Part shown: piece by piece, positions 55,626 through 64,000 of the stretch
How the letters are laid out: each line of letters opens with the position of its first letter
Numbering within the stretch: the first letter of the stretch is position 1
From: Paenibacillus sabinae T27
Lineage (GTDB): Bacteria > Bacillota > Bacilli > Paenibacillales > Paenibacillaceae
Reading direction: 5' to 3'
DNA length: 64,000 nt
NCBI RefSeq assembly: GCF_000612505.1
Contig: NZ_CP004078.1
Span: 147,001 to 211,000 of the forward strand
Program-made: the position numbers and the translations under genes
Notes under the pieces: generated by a model
What the model saw: only the letters and a program-made list of their open reading frames with translations
The model's database searches: none
Told to the model about the DNA's origin: nothing

Positions 55626-57389
55626 ATGTGGTTCAAGCATTCTTTGAAGGGGAAGCTGTCGCTGCTGCTCATCATCGCAATCGTGTTCCCTCTGCTCGGC
55701 GCCGGGGTCGTCTCCTACCGGATCGCCTCCAATCTGACGGAAAAAATTGAAAAGCAGTCCGGCATGAATACGCTCAGGCAGCTTTCGGATAAATTGGACT
55801 TTATCATTAACGATATCGAGACCATGTCGGTGTTCATCATCGGCCAGCGCAACATTCAATCCTACCTCGGCAGCGATAGGGCGGACATTTCCCTGTATTC
55901 GCAAAATGTGGCCTTTCTGCTGAACCTGGCTTCCTCCAAACCCTACATTTCCAATATCACCATCGCCTCCGGCCGCGGGTATCCGGCGCTGTCCAACACG
56001 ACGGTGCTGTACTCCGGACTGCCCCGGCTGCTGGAGGCCAAGACAGCCGATTATAACCCCGCGCAGAAGTGGTGGACGCCTCTCTATGAGAACCAGACGA
56101 CCGACGACGGCATCAAGCGCGTATTCTCGCTGGTCCGTCCGATTCGCAGCACCGATAAGTTCCAGCCGCTGGGGGAGCTGGCGATCAGCGTCGATGTAGA
56201 CGAGGTGCAGGAGATGCTGCAGGACGCGGCCTGGAACGCAAACGGCCGGCTTTGGCTCGTCAATCAGGAGAACCGGATCATGTCTTCCCAGACCGGGGAA
56301 GGGCTTAATATGCCGCTTGGACAGTCGCTTCCGGGGCTGGGCGAGCTAAGAGGAACCGAAGGCGTTCTTAACATTACTCGGGGTCAGGAGAGCAACACGC
56401 TGCTCTATTACACGCTGCCGAGCCTAAACTGGAAGCTGGTTGGCGTCATTCCGACCCGAATCTATACCGCGCAGAACGAATACGTGCTTACGCTTACGGC
56501 GGTCGCCATCGGCGTCGCAGCGCTGCTTGCGGGAGCGCTTGTGCTGTATTTCACCGCATGGGTTACGCGCCCGCTGACCAAGCTGGCCAGAAAGCTGAAG
56601 GACGTGAGTCCCGGCGATCCCGTCAAGCAATTCGAGGTTAGGTCCACGGATGAAATCGGGATGGTACTGCATAGCTACAATCAGCTTGGCGAGCGAATCG
56701 AGCGCCTAAAAAGCCAGCTGCAGCTGAACGAGGCAAAAAAGAAGGAGGCTGATATTCAGGCCCTTCAGGCCCAGATTCATCCGCATTTTCTGTATAACAC
56801 TCTGTCGTCAATCCACTGGATCGCGCTCATGAACAAGGACCGTCAGGTAGCGGAAATGGTTGGGGCGCTCGGTGATTTTCTGCGGTTCAGCCTCAACGAC
56901 GGCAAGGAATTCTGCTCCGTAGAACAGGAGGTGGCGCATGCACAGAACTATGTCCGCATCATGTCGAAGCGGTTCCAGGACAAATTCGACTCGACCTTCC
57001 TGATCGATCCCAAAATTCAGGAGAGAACGATGCTGAAGCTACTGCTGCAGCCGCTGATCGAGAACAGCATCATGCACGGCCTGAAGAAAAAGCAGGGCAA
57101 GGGCAGCGTCTTCGTCCATGCGGAGCTGCGGGGAGAAGGCATGTCCTTTGTCGTTGAGGACACCGGGGTCGGTATGGATGAGGAGAAGCTGCTGCATCTG
57201 CGCAGCCTGCTGCTCGCCGGAGAAGCAGGTGAGCAGCAACGGTCCGGCTCTTCAGACTCGGGTTATGGCCTGAGCAGCGTACATCGCCGTCTAAAGCTGC
57301 ATTACGGCAGCGGAGCGGGTCTTCATATCGAGAGCGAGCCGGAAGGCGGCACACGAATTTCGTTCACCATACCTGTACTGGAGGGATAG
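55626..57389 (+). CDS. Sensor histidine kinase, YesM family
   Basis: The 587-residue kinase has two transmembrane helices (about 11-33 and 288-312) enclosing an extracellular dCache-like domain, then a HAMP domain, the His_kinase domain with QIHPHFLYNTLSSIHWI (phosphorylated His about 387), and an HATPase with IENSIMHGLKKK, VEDTGVGMDEEKL and SGYGLSSVHRRL. Such kinases sense extracellular sugars or their binding proteins. I chose ATG 55626, behind GGGGAGAGG. The response regulator follows 2 nt later. Confidence 0.9.
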   Translation: MWFKHSLKGKLSLLLIIAIVFPLLGAGVVSYRIASNLTEKIEKQSGMNTLRQLSDKLDFIINDIETMSVFIIGQRNIQSYLGSDRADISLYSQNVAFLLNLASSKPYISNITIASGRGYPALSNTTVLYSGLPRLLEAKTADYNPAQKWWTPLYENQTTDDGIKRVFSLVRPIRSTDKFQPLGELAISVDVDEVQEMLQDAAWNANGRLWLVNQENRIMSSQTGEGLNMPLGQSLPGLGELRGTEGVLNITRGQESNTLLYYTLPSLNWKLVGVIPTRIYTAQNEYVLTLTAVAIGVAALLAGALVLYFTAWVTRPLTKLARKLKDVSPGDPVKQFEVRSTDEIGMVLHSYNQLGERIERLKSQLQLNEAKKKEADIQALQAQIHPHFLYNTLSSIHWIALMNKDRQVAEMVGALGDFLRFSLNDGKEFCSVEQEVAHAQNYVRIMSKRFQDKFDSTFLIDPKIQERTMLKLLLQPLIENSIMHGLKKKQGKGSVFVHAELRGEGMSFVVEDTGVGMDEEKLLHLRSLLLAGEAGEQQRSGSSDSGYGLSSVHRRLKLHYGSGAGLHIESEPEGGTRISFTIPVLEG

Positions 57390-57391
57390 CT

Positions 57392-58957
57392 GTGGATATA
57401 CTGATCGTCGACGACGAGGTCATCATCCGGACGGGACTGTGCACGGTTATTGACTGGGAGGAGCTCGGCATGACGCTGCTTCCGCCGGCGGAATCGGCGG
57501 AGGAGGCATTGGAGCGCATTCCCGACGAACGCCCCGATATCGTGTTGACCGACATCCGCATGTCGGGGATGGACGGGATAGAGCTGGCCAAGGAGATCAA
57601 ACGGAGGCTGCCGGACGCCGAGATCATTATCCTGACCGGCTACGATGATTTCGGTTACGCCCAGCAGGCGCTGCGGGAGGGGGTGACCGATTATCTGCTG
57701 AAGACCAGTGGCCCTGAGGAGGTCATCAAGGCGGTGATGAAAGCCCAGCGGAACCTGAGCGCGAAGCGGGAAGCGGCGAAGCAGGGGGCGGTTTCCGCTG
57801 CGGCGCTGCGGAGCCGGCTGCTTGAGGAGTGGCTGATTGGAGGCGGCAGGCGGTCACCGGAAACGGCAGCCTTTGAGCCGGTAAGAGACTGGCTAAGGCA
57901 GAACGGGGTCTTTTCCACAGAGGAGGCCGGCGGCGTTCAGCCGATGCGGGTGCTACTGGTCGGAGCCTCCGGCTGGGGAGATGGCCGGTTCAGCGAGCTG
58001 ATCCTGGGAAGCGCGGAGAACCGCATGCAGGAGCTTTTGCCGTGCGTCACGCTCGTCCGAAACCAAACAGTCATTGTGGCGCTTCGCACTGAAGAGGACT
58101 GGCCCGGCATGCGTTCGCTGGAGAAGGCGCTGAACCGGGTAAGGGAAATGCTAAAATGCGATCTCTTTGCCGCGGCCGGAAACATCGTTCATTCGCTCGG
58201 CGAGCTGCCCCGCTCCTATGAGGAAGCGGCTAAGGTTTATGCCTACCGGGTCCTGTTCGGAGACCGGGGCTTGTACGAGATGAAGGATATCAAGCAGCGC
58301 AGGGGCGGCCGGACCGTCTGCTCGGAGAAGGAGGAGCAGGAGCTTCTGGGGCTGCTGATCAACAACCAAGCGACCCAGCTGCATGCCTGGACCCACCGGA
58401 TCGTAGAGGAGCAGCTTAAGGACCCGGACGCAACTCCGGCGGCGCTGCAGGCCTATCTGCAGTCGGTCGTTGTCGTCGCGCACCGCTGGCTGGACCGGAA
58501 CCGGGAGATCGGCACAAGCGAGCCTGCGGCGGTTCCGATCTTCGCCTTTGAGCCCGGCGTGCGGCTGGAGGATGAACTTTTCCGTCTGCTGCTGTCCGTC
58601 ATGAACGAGTTTCATCAGGGGGCGAGCGACAGCCGCTACTCTTACATTCAGCGCGCTATCGCGTATATACGTAATCACCTCGACCAGCAGCTAAGTCTTC
58701 AGCAGGTGGCCGGGTTCGTCCATCTGAACCCCAACCACTTCAGCGAGGTCTTCAAGCGGGAGACCGGCCAGGGCTATATGGAATTCGTGACCCGGGAGCG
58801 GATGCTCCGGGCGGGCAGCCTGCTTCTTACGACACAGAAGAAAATCGGCGAGATCGGGGGCGAGGTCGGTTATGAGGATATGAAATATTTCAGCCAGCAG
58901 TTCAAAAAAATCATGGGCTGCACGCCATCGGAATACCGTCAAGCGAATGTTAATTAA
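57392..58957 (+). CDS. Response regulator, YesN/AraC type
   Basis: The 521-residue protein has a CheY-like receiver (1-120) with the acidic pair DDE, phosphorylatable Asp54 in VLTDIRMSG and Lys in DYLLKTSG, a central linker (about 130-400), and two AraC helix-turn-helix motifs (about 415-518; LSLQQVAGFVHLNPNHFSEV and KIGEIGGEVGYEDMKYFSQQ). The GTG start at 57392 follows ACTGGAGGG. It probably activates the downstream lipoprotein/permease genes, possibly at the palindrome 59003-59017. Confidence 0.92.
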   Translation: MDILIVDDEVIIRTGLCTVIDWEELGMTLLPPAESAEEALERIPDERPDIVLTDIRMSGMDGIELAKEIKRRLPDAEIIILTGYDDFGYAQQALREGVTDYLLKTSGPEEVIKAVMKAQRNLSAKREAAKQGAVSAAALRSRLLEEWLIGGGRRSPETAAFEPVRDWLRQNGVFSTEEAGGVQPMRVLLVGASGWGDGRFSELILGSAENRMQELLPCVTLVRNQTVIVALRTEEDWPGMRSLEKALNRVREMLKCDLFAAAGNIVHSLGELPRSYEEAAKVYAYRVLFGDRGLYEMKDIKQRRGGRTVCSEKEEQELLGLLINNQATQLHAWTHRIVEEQLKDPDATPAALQAYLQSVVVVAHRWLDRNREIGTSEPAAVPIFAFEPGVRLEDELFRLLLSVMNEFHQGASDSRYSYIQRAIAYIRNHLDQQLSLQQVAGFVHLNPNHFSEVFKRETGQGYMEFVTRERMLRAGSLLLTTQKKIGEIGGEVGYEDMKYFSQQFKKIMGCTPSEYRQANVN

Positions 58958-59002
58958 TATGACGCGATTATGTAATTATGGGGCGGTTTTCAGGCTTAAA
59001 TC

Positions 59003-59017
59003 CGAACATTATGTTCG
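59003..59017. promoter_or_regulatory. Perfect palindrome before the ABC importer
   Basis: CGAACAT-T-ATGTTCG is a perfect 15-nt palindrome, 115 nt before the binding-protein start. A TATACT element is at 59093-59098 with no good -35, which fits an activator-dependent promoter. Confidence 0.5.
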
Positions 59018-59133
59018 TTTTTATGCCACAACCTGAATTCTGTCTACCCAGTACCTGTAGAATGTCTCCTGTTGGCCCCGTCCTTGCTCACCTATACTGA
59101 ATGTACAAAATGAAATTCAAGGAGGGCTTGGCA

Positions 59134-60474
59134 TTGAAAATGAAAGCACTGGCCATCACGGCCTGTACAGTGGCTATGTCGCTGCTAATTGCAGCATGCG
59201 GACAAGGAGGAAATACGGGGAACTCCGGCGCAGCGGGGGGCGATACCGCCGGAGCCGCGACCTCCAAGATCAAGCTGTCCGTCTGGCATAATTTCTCAGG
59301 CGATGATCTCAGAGCCAAAGCGGTTCGCGCTCAGATCGACAAGTTTAAGGCCGAGCATCCCGAAGTCGAGCTGGACGCCCAGGCGATTCCTCCCGACGGT
59401 TACCGCCAGCGGCTGAAGACCGTGGCTGCGGCCGACGAGATGCCGGACGTCTTCTTCACCCAGTCGGGTACGTCCATCAAAGAGTTCTATGACGGCGGGC
59501 TGATCCAACCGATTACGTCCCTGCTTGATGAGCACCCTGAGTGGAAGGACAATTTCATTCCGGGTTCGCTGGATTCGCTGTCCTTTGACGGAGAAGTTTA
59601 CGCGACGCCGCTAAGCGGTTCCGCAACCTCCTTCCTGTTCTACAACAAATCCCTTTTCGAACAATACAACGTTAAGGTTCCGACCACATGGGATGAGCTG
59701 ATGACGGCGGTCAAGACGTTCAACGACAACAAAATCACCCCGATTTCGCTTGGAAACAAGGCTTCGTGGCTGGCGCAATCCAGTATCATCTCTTCGCTGG
59801 CGGACCGCGTCACCGGAACCGACTGGTTCAAGAAGGCGGTCAATCAGGACGGAGCCAAATTCACCGATCCGGAATTCGTGCAGGCGCTGACTTATTTTAA
59901 ACAGCTGGCCGACGCCAATGCGTTCCAGACCGGCTTCAACAGCCTGGATAACACGCAGATGGAGCAGTACTTCATCGAAGGCAAGGCCGCCATGATGATC
60001 GACGGCGCATGGGCGCTGACGAATATGGCCGCATCCGGAACGGAAGAACAGCTGAACCAGGTGGACGTAACGATCCTGCCTTCCGTACCCGGAGGCAAGG
60101 GCGACCCGAATTCCATGTCCGGCGGCTCGGGCGGCGGTCTCGCACTTAGCAAGCATGTGGAAGGCGATCAGCTGAAGGCGGCGCTGGAGCTGATTTATAC
60201 CGTCAGCGGGCCGGATGCCATGAAGGCGATCGCAGGCAGCAACTCGATCGTGACTTACAATGTGGAACTGGATCAATCCCAGGTCATGCCGCTGTTCTAC
60301 AAAGCGTATAACCTGTATAAATCGGTAAAGCTGACGCCGGTCTATGACGCCTATCTGACCTCCTCGGCTACGGAAGCGGTTAACAACGGACTGCAGGAGC
60401 TCTCCATGGGCGGCAATCCGGAAGACATCGCGAAGAAGATACAAGATGCCCAGGCCCGCGAACTCGGCAAGTAA
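59134..60474 (+). CDS. Sugar ABC transporter substrate-binding lipoprotein
   Basis: The 446-residue family 1 solute-binding protein has a lipoprotein signal: MKALAITACTVAMSLLIAAC with the lipobox IAAC near residue 24 and then a Gly/Asn/Ala linker. The body holds KLSVWHNFSGDDLRAKAV, DVFFTQSGTSIKEFYDGGL and PTTWDELMTAVKTF. I prefer TTG 59134, 7 nt after AAGGAGGG, to ATG 59140; both give the same mature protein. It is anchored to the outer face of the membrane. The importer's ATPase is not encoded nearby, so a shared MsmX-type ATPase is likely. Confidence 0.92.
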   Translation: MKMKALAITACTVAMSLLIAACGQGGNTGNSGAAGGDTAGAATSKIKLSVWHNFSGDDLRAKAVRAQIDKFKAEHPEVELDAQAIPPDGYRQRLKTVAAADEMPDVFFTQSGTSIKEFYDGGLIQPITSLLDEHPEWKDNFIPGSLDSLSFDGEVYATPLSGSATSFLFYNKSLFEQYNVKVPTTWDELMTAVKTFNDNKITPISLGNKASWLAQSSIISSLADRVTGTDWFKKAVNQDGAKFTDPEFVQALTYFKQLADANAFQTGFNSLDNTQMEQYFIEGKAAMMIDGAWALTNMAASGTEEQLNQVDVTILPSVPGGKGDPNSMSGGSGGGLALSKHVEGDQLKAALELIYTVSGPDAMKAIAGSNSIVTYNVELDQSQVMPLFYKAYNLYKSVKLTPVYDAYLTSSATEAVNNGLQELSMGGNPEDIAKKIQDAQARELGK

Positions 60475-60504
60475 ACTCACTTAAGCCCTGTTCCGCTGCA
60501 CCAA

Positions 60505-60544
60505 GCTCCCCCCAGGAACAGCGTCCGCTTTCCCTGGGGGAGGC
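60505..60544 (+). repeat. Stable hairpin between binding protein and permease genes
   Basis: CTCCCCCCAGG (60506-60516) and CCTGGGGGAG (60533-60542) pair around a 16-nt loop. No T-run follows. Such hairpins protect the binding-protein mRNA and favour its excess over permeases. Confidence 0.6.
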
Positions 60545-60599
60545 GGGCAGCCGTTCACTTCTTCCATCCTGAAAAGCTAGCATACAAAGGAGGCCGGCT

Positions 60600-61478
60600 A
60601 TGGCATTCACGAACCGTCTCAGAGGCTTTATTGTGATTGGGCTGCTGCCTGCCTTGATCATCTATTTGGTCTTCGTTATCGTTCCTATTCTCTGGTCCGC
60701 ATACTACGGATTCTTCGACTGGAAAGGCATTGGCACCGCCCGCTTTATCGGTCTGGGCAACTACGCCGAGGCGCTTAAGGACCCCATTTTCTGGAAGGCG
60801 CTCAAGAACAACCTGATCGTTGTCGCTGCCTCGATTCTGGGGCAACTGCCGATCGCTCTCATACTTTCCCTTATTCTTAGAAAAAGCACGCTGTTTCACC
60901 GGTTTGTCCGCTCGGCTGTTTTTATGCCGATGGTCGTTTCGACCGTCGTTATCGGTCTGATCTGGGGTTACATCTATCACCCGCAGATCGGGATATTGAA
61001 CGTGCTGCTGGAGCAGTTCGGACTTGGCTCATGGATTCGCGACTGGCTTGGTGACCCGGGCATCAACATGTATTCGGTCAGTGCCCCGGTGATTTGGGCG
61101 AATATCGGACCTTACCTTATTATTTTTCTGTCCGCGATCCAGAATATCTCCTCCGATGTCGAGGAAGCGGCCAAAATCGACGGGGCCATCAAGGCCAAAT
61201 GGCTGTATCTCATCGTCATCCCGATGATCTGGGATACGATCAAGGTCGCCATCGTGCTGTGCATCTCAGGCAGTCTTAAAGCGTTTGACCTGATTTTTGT
61301 CATGACGGGCGGGGGACCTGCACAGTCTACCGAGCTTCTCGCCACGTACATGTACAACAATACCTTTGAAATTTTCCGTTACGGCTACGGGTCGGCGGTT
61401 TCTACCTTAATTATTATCATCAGCATGATTCTGGTGCTCGGCAGCCAACTGCTGATGCGAAAGAGAGGGATGGAATGA
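60600..61478 (+). CDS. Sugar ABC transporter permease, MalF/LacF type
   Basis: The 292-residue membrane protein has six predicted helices and the EAA loop EEAAKIDGAIKAKWLYLIVIP at about residues 185-206. FDLIFVMTGGGPAQSTELLATY is the MalF-type signature before the last helix. AGGAGGCCGGCT precedes the ATG. Its last bases overlap the next permease start (ATGA). Confidence 0.93.
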   Translation: MAFTNRLRGFIVIGLLPALIIYLVFVIVPILWSAYYGFFDWKGIGTARFIGLGNYAEALKDPIFWKALKNNLIVVAASILGQLPIALILSLILRKSTLFHRFVRSAVFMPMVVSTVVIGLIWGYIYHPQIGILNVLLEQFGLGSWIRDWLGDPGINMYSVSAPVIWANIGPYLIIFLSAIQNISSDVEEAAKIDGAIKAKWLYLIVIPMIWDTIKVAIVLCISGSLKAFDLIFVMTGGGPAQSTELLATYMYNNTFEIFRYGYGSAVSTLIIIISMILVLGSQLLMRKRGME

Positions 61479-62356
61479 AAACGATCGCTACCGGCAGCCT
61501 GGCCGAAGGCACGGCTGGCAGGACGTCCAGAGCCCTGAGGTTCAGAGCGTCATGGCTCCTTCATCTTGTGCTTCTCGCTTTTTCGCTGGTCACCCTGTAC
61601 CCGCTTCTGTGGCTGTTTATCAGCTCGTTCAAATCGAATCAGGATTTCTTCGGCAGCCCGTTCGCGCTTCCGTCGGTCTGGCAGTTTGAGAACTATACCC
61701 GGGCTTGGGAGATCGGCGGCATTGGCTCCGCATTCTTGAATTCTGTTGTCGTCTCGGTCTTATCGCTGGTGTTGACTCTGTTTCTCGGAACGCTGACGGC
61801 TTTTATCGTATCCCGCCTAGAGTTCCGGTTCAAAGGCCTGATCATGATGCTGTTCGTGCTTGGCATGCTGATTCCCATTCACAGCACGCTGGTGCCGCTG
61901 TTCATTCTGATGAAGAGCCTTGGCATCCTGGATACGTATGCATCACTGATTTTGCCGTATACGGCCTTTGAGCTGCCGATCGCTGTATTCGTCGTTGCCG
62001 CCTATCTGACTTCCGTGCCGAAAGAGCTGGAGGAAGCAGCCATGATCGACGGCACCGGATACTGGGGAATTTTCTTTCGGATTATCGTCCCGCTGGCGGT
62101 TCCCGCCATGGCCACGGTGTCCATTCTCGGCTTCCTCAGATTCTGGAATGATTTTGCGTTCGCGCTCGTCTTTATCAACGATCAGGCGCTGAAGACGCTG
62201 CCGCTCAGCCTGTCGCTGTTCTCGGACGGATACGGCACGGACTACAGCCTGACGATGGCCGCCATGTCGATCGCCGTCATTCCGACCATCATCATTTATC
62301 TGCTATTCCAAAATTATATTATGAAGGGGATGGTTGCGGGGGCAGTGAAAGGCTGA
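61475..62356 (+). CDS. Sugar ABC transporter permease, MalG/LacG type
   Basis: The 293-residue partner permease has six helices; the EAA loop is EEAAMIDGTGYWGIFFRIIVP around residues 186-206, and PLLWLFISSFKSNQDFF is the MalG-type N-terminal signature. Start and upstream stop overlap by 4 nt, so the subunits are co-translated. The cluster ends with it, and no ATPase is encoded. Confidence 0.93.
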   Translation: MKTIATGSLAEGTAGRTSRALRFRASWLLHLVLLAFSLVTLYPLLWLFISSFKSNQDFFGSPFALPSVWQFENYTRAWEIGGIGSAFLNSVVVSVLSLVLTLFLGTLTAFIVSRLEFRFKGLIMMLFVLGMLIPIHSTLVPLFILMKSLGILDTYASLILPYTAFELPIAVFVVAAYLTSVPKELEEAAMIDGTGYWGIFFRIIVPLAVPAMATVSILGFLRFWNDFAFALVFINDQALKTLPLSLSLFSDGYGTDYSLTMAAMSIAVIPTIIIYLLFQNYIMKGMVAGAVKG

Positions 62357-62385
62357 TCCCTCCCATTTCCGTACGGCAATACGGG

Positions 62386-62427
62386 AAAAGCAAGGTACTC
62401 GGGAAATCGAGGGCCCTGCTTTTTTTA
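62386..62427 (+). terminator. Terminator of the importer operon
   Basis: AAAAGCAAGG...CTCG and CGAG...CCCTGCTTTT form a stem with one bulge, followed by six or seven T. Confidence 0.75.
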
Positions 62428-62754
62428 AATGATAAGCAAGTATTAACTTCACAGCTATTTCAAAGTATCCTCCGGGATGGCTGCTTACCTGATGCGGTCT
62501 GTAGTTAAGAGCCGGCTTAGCGGGCGGTTTTTCTTTTTTTATTTTTCCAAACGGTTTGAAATAAGTAATAAACACCATGAACAATAAACAGAGCATGTTG
62601 AAGCAGGAAGTGACCATCATCGACAGAATTTCAACTGAACCGTACATATACGTCACAAGTTCACAACATCTCGGTGCTGCAAGCTTCTGCTAATATTGAT
62701 AGGTTAGAATCGGTTAAATGTTACGTAGACCCGAAATGAGGGGGAGGACAACAA

Positions 62755-63080
62755 ATGCCGCAACGAACTGTGACGCCGTTAGATTTGCAGGTTGCCCCGC
62801 AGGCCGGCTTGCTCCCGACGAAAAAGAAAGAACGGATGAGAAGAAATAACCCTGTTAAGGGCGTTTGCGTTTCTCGCCATTACCTTGCAGCACAGCATAG
62901 CGGAATATATTTACCGGAGCGATATTTTGCAGTCCGATGCCATCATGCTGGTGATGCTGTTTGATTTCACGCGCTTCGGGACGCCGACTTTTGTGTTCCT
63001 GTCCGGGCTGCTGCTGTTTTACAACAACAACGGTACGCTTTCCTATTGGCCTTTTATCCAAAAAAGGCTGTACAGGGGAA
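62755..63080 (+). pseudogene. Acyltransferase-3 family remnant, frameshifted and truncated
   Basis: After a good start region (GAGGGGGAGG before ATG 62755) the frame shifts near 62845; the second frame gives LLRAFAFLAITLQHSIAEYI, then MLVMLFDFTRFGTPTFVFLSGLLLFYNN and FIQKRLY, which is the N-terminal first two helices of membrane acyltransferase family 3. It stops making sense at about 63080, where the convergent gene ends. Over 250 residues are missing. The stretch 62428-62754 shows no convincing gene. Confidence 0.65.
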
Positions 63081-63100
63081 GGCTGCACTTCAAAAATGTC

Positions 63101-64000
63101 TTAGATCTTTCCCGCAGCCGCCAAGATTCGCTTGGCCAACTCATCCCCTCGTTGTTCCAGAATCCCGATGGATTGGAGTAAATCCGCTTGCTGCTGCCGC
63201 TGCTCCTTCGTCCAGGCTTTTTTCGGAGAATCGTAGGTGTCCAAGGATTTCGCATCGGTCAGACTTGCGTAGAAAGGTCGAAGCTGGGCATGCATTTTCT
63301 CGTAGACATCGACCATTTCGCTTAGGTATCCGGTTAGAGAGGACGCCGGGAATGAAAGTGTATGTTTTAAATAGATAGCCGCGCTTCTTCTGGCATCTGT
63401 CAGAGCCATTAGGCAAAAGTGGTTGCCGCCGAGTCTTCGAGCAAAATCCTGTGAATTCGCCGTTTGATACCATTGTTCATCCAGCAAACCTTCCCGCCAT
63501 GCTTGCAGGGCTTGATAACCCAGTTTATATCCTCTGTTTTCCTGGGCGTACATGGAGTCTAATTTGACCTGAAGCGAAGCGTAGAGATTGTCCAGAGCGG
63601 ATGGCTTGGCGACTTCGTCGTTAAAACGAATGAGGATGAAAGGCCATTGATCCACATTCAGGTATCCTTTGCTTATTTTCATGTACTCTTGAAATTCCGG
63701 GTCATCTTTATGATCTTCAAAGGTCTCATCGTCAAAATAACTGCGGCACAGCAAGGTTTCTCCACCATTTAGATAGCCTGTGATGATTCCCCACTCGGGA
63801 GCAACCCGCAGATTAATGGCAATCGGCAAGTGGTGTTTTTTGATGCTTTCCTTGATGAGCTGTTTTTCCAACTCACGTTCTTTGGATGTGATCCGGTCAG
63901 TCCAGCTGACCTGAAGGCCATAGGCTTTAAATGCCGGAGCGGCATAGTCGTAAGCGACCAGAGCATCCGCGGAGCTATAATCCCAAACGGGGGTGAAAGC
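63101..64000 (-). CDS. Uncharacterised protein, possibly BtrH N-terminal/C39-like (5' partial)
   Basis: The frame is open to the right edge, so at least 300 residues are coded and the start is outside the window. Visible parts: VWDYSSADALVAYDYAAPAF, NLRVAPEWGIITGYLNGGE, LLCRSYFDDETFEDHKDD, and a C-terminal helical half with GYQALQAWREGL and FARRLGGNHFCLMALTDARR. The GxxTLLCRSYFD-type segment recalls proteins with a BtrH_N or C39-like peptidase domain, often clustered with secondary metabolism or phosphotransferase genes. I am not certain of the family. An in-frame TTG at 63871 is not the start because coding continues upstream. Confidence 0.6.
   Translation of the reverse strand, partial: AFTPVWDYSSADALVAYDYAAPAFKAYGLQVSWTDRITSKERELEKQLIKESIKKHHLPIAINLRVAPEWGIITGYLNGGETLLCRSYFDDETFEDHKDDPEFQEYMKISKGYLNVDQWPFILIRFNDEVAKPSALDNLYASLQVKLDSMYAQENRGYKLGYQALQAWREGLLDEQWYQTANSQDFARRLGGNHFCLMALTDARRSAAIYLKHTLSFPASSLTGYLSEMVDVYEKMHAQLRPFYASLTDAKSLDTYDSPKKAWTKEQRQQQADLLQSIGILEQRGDELAKRILAAAGKI

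Noticed and set aside
62303..62656. Minus-strand frame starting MTYMYGSVEIL, with a holin-like hydrophobic stretch
   Set aside because: No ribosome binding site, GTG start, and the frame runs through the importer terminator into the permease gene. A short toxin-like peptide cannot be excluded but is not supported.

Overview
The window comes from a Gram-positive, endospore-forming type of Bacillota, most probably Paenibacillus or a close relative. The evidence is the whiA/rapZ/yvcK/HPr block, the cggR-gap-pgk-tpiA-gpmI-eno-secG-rnr-smpB-ssrA block, a perfect CtsR box at clpP, YesM/YesN-type sensor and regulator genes beside a sugar ABC transporter, an SgrR-like regulator, strong AGGAGG ribosome binding sites and a fairly high GC content. 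No organism name can be proved from the sequence alone.

Layout. Positions 2-1330 hold the end of a fused double ABC permease. 1465-6402 (minus) is a gluconate operon, gnd-gntR-gntP-gntK, with two GntR-operator-like sites and cre-like sites. 6470-15684 is a histidine operon, hisZ-G-D-B-H-A-F-IE-J, followed by a divergent prs copy; hisC is missing from the cluster. 15763-18421 holds a TPR protein and trxB. 18447-20711 has an SgrR-like regulator facing a 58-codon small ORF. 20784-25127 is glcK-rapZ-yvcK-whiA-HPr. 25210-27884 encodes three exported or cell-surface-type proteins. 27946-28910 is clpP and tRNA-Arg(CCG). 29066-36550 is the cggR-led glycolytic operon with a CggR operator. 36572-41467 is secG, rnr (with an unusual Gly/Arg-rich tail), an ECF sigma remnant, smpB and ssrA.

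Accessory part. The last 78 nt of the tmRNA gene occur three times (41391, 43555, 44442), which delimits two tandem islets inserted at ssrA. The first (about 2.2 kb) carries VOC-fold proteins, one of them frameshifted. The second (about 0.9 kb) carries only an AbrB-type antitoxin and a Doc-type toxin. From 44670 to 48456 lie small accessory genes: a VOC protein, a YdeN/RBBP9-like hydrolase, a DUF2975-XRE-DUF817 cluster and a retropepsin-like pair.

48591-62427 is a divergent catabolic locus. The minus strand encodes an amidohydrolase, a DgaE-like PLP lyase, a DgaF-like KDPG aldolase, a KDG-kinase-like sugar kinase and a HutC-type GntR regulator. The plus strand encodes a cytoplasmic GH20 hexosaminidase, a YesM/YesN two-component pair and a lipoprotein/two-permease importer. 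Together they suggest import of an N-acetylhexosamine-containing glycoside and breakdown of an amino-sugar acid to pyruvate and glyceraldehyde 3-phosphate. I consider this locus and the ssrA islets the two most interesting parts. The right end holds a broken acyltransferase remnant and a partial gene that runs off the window.
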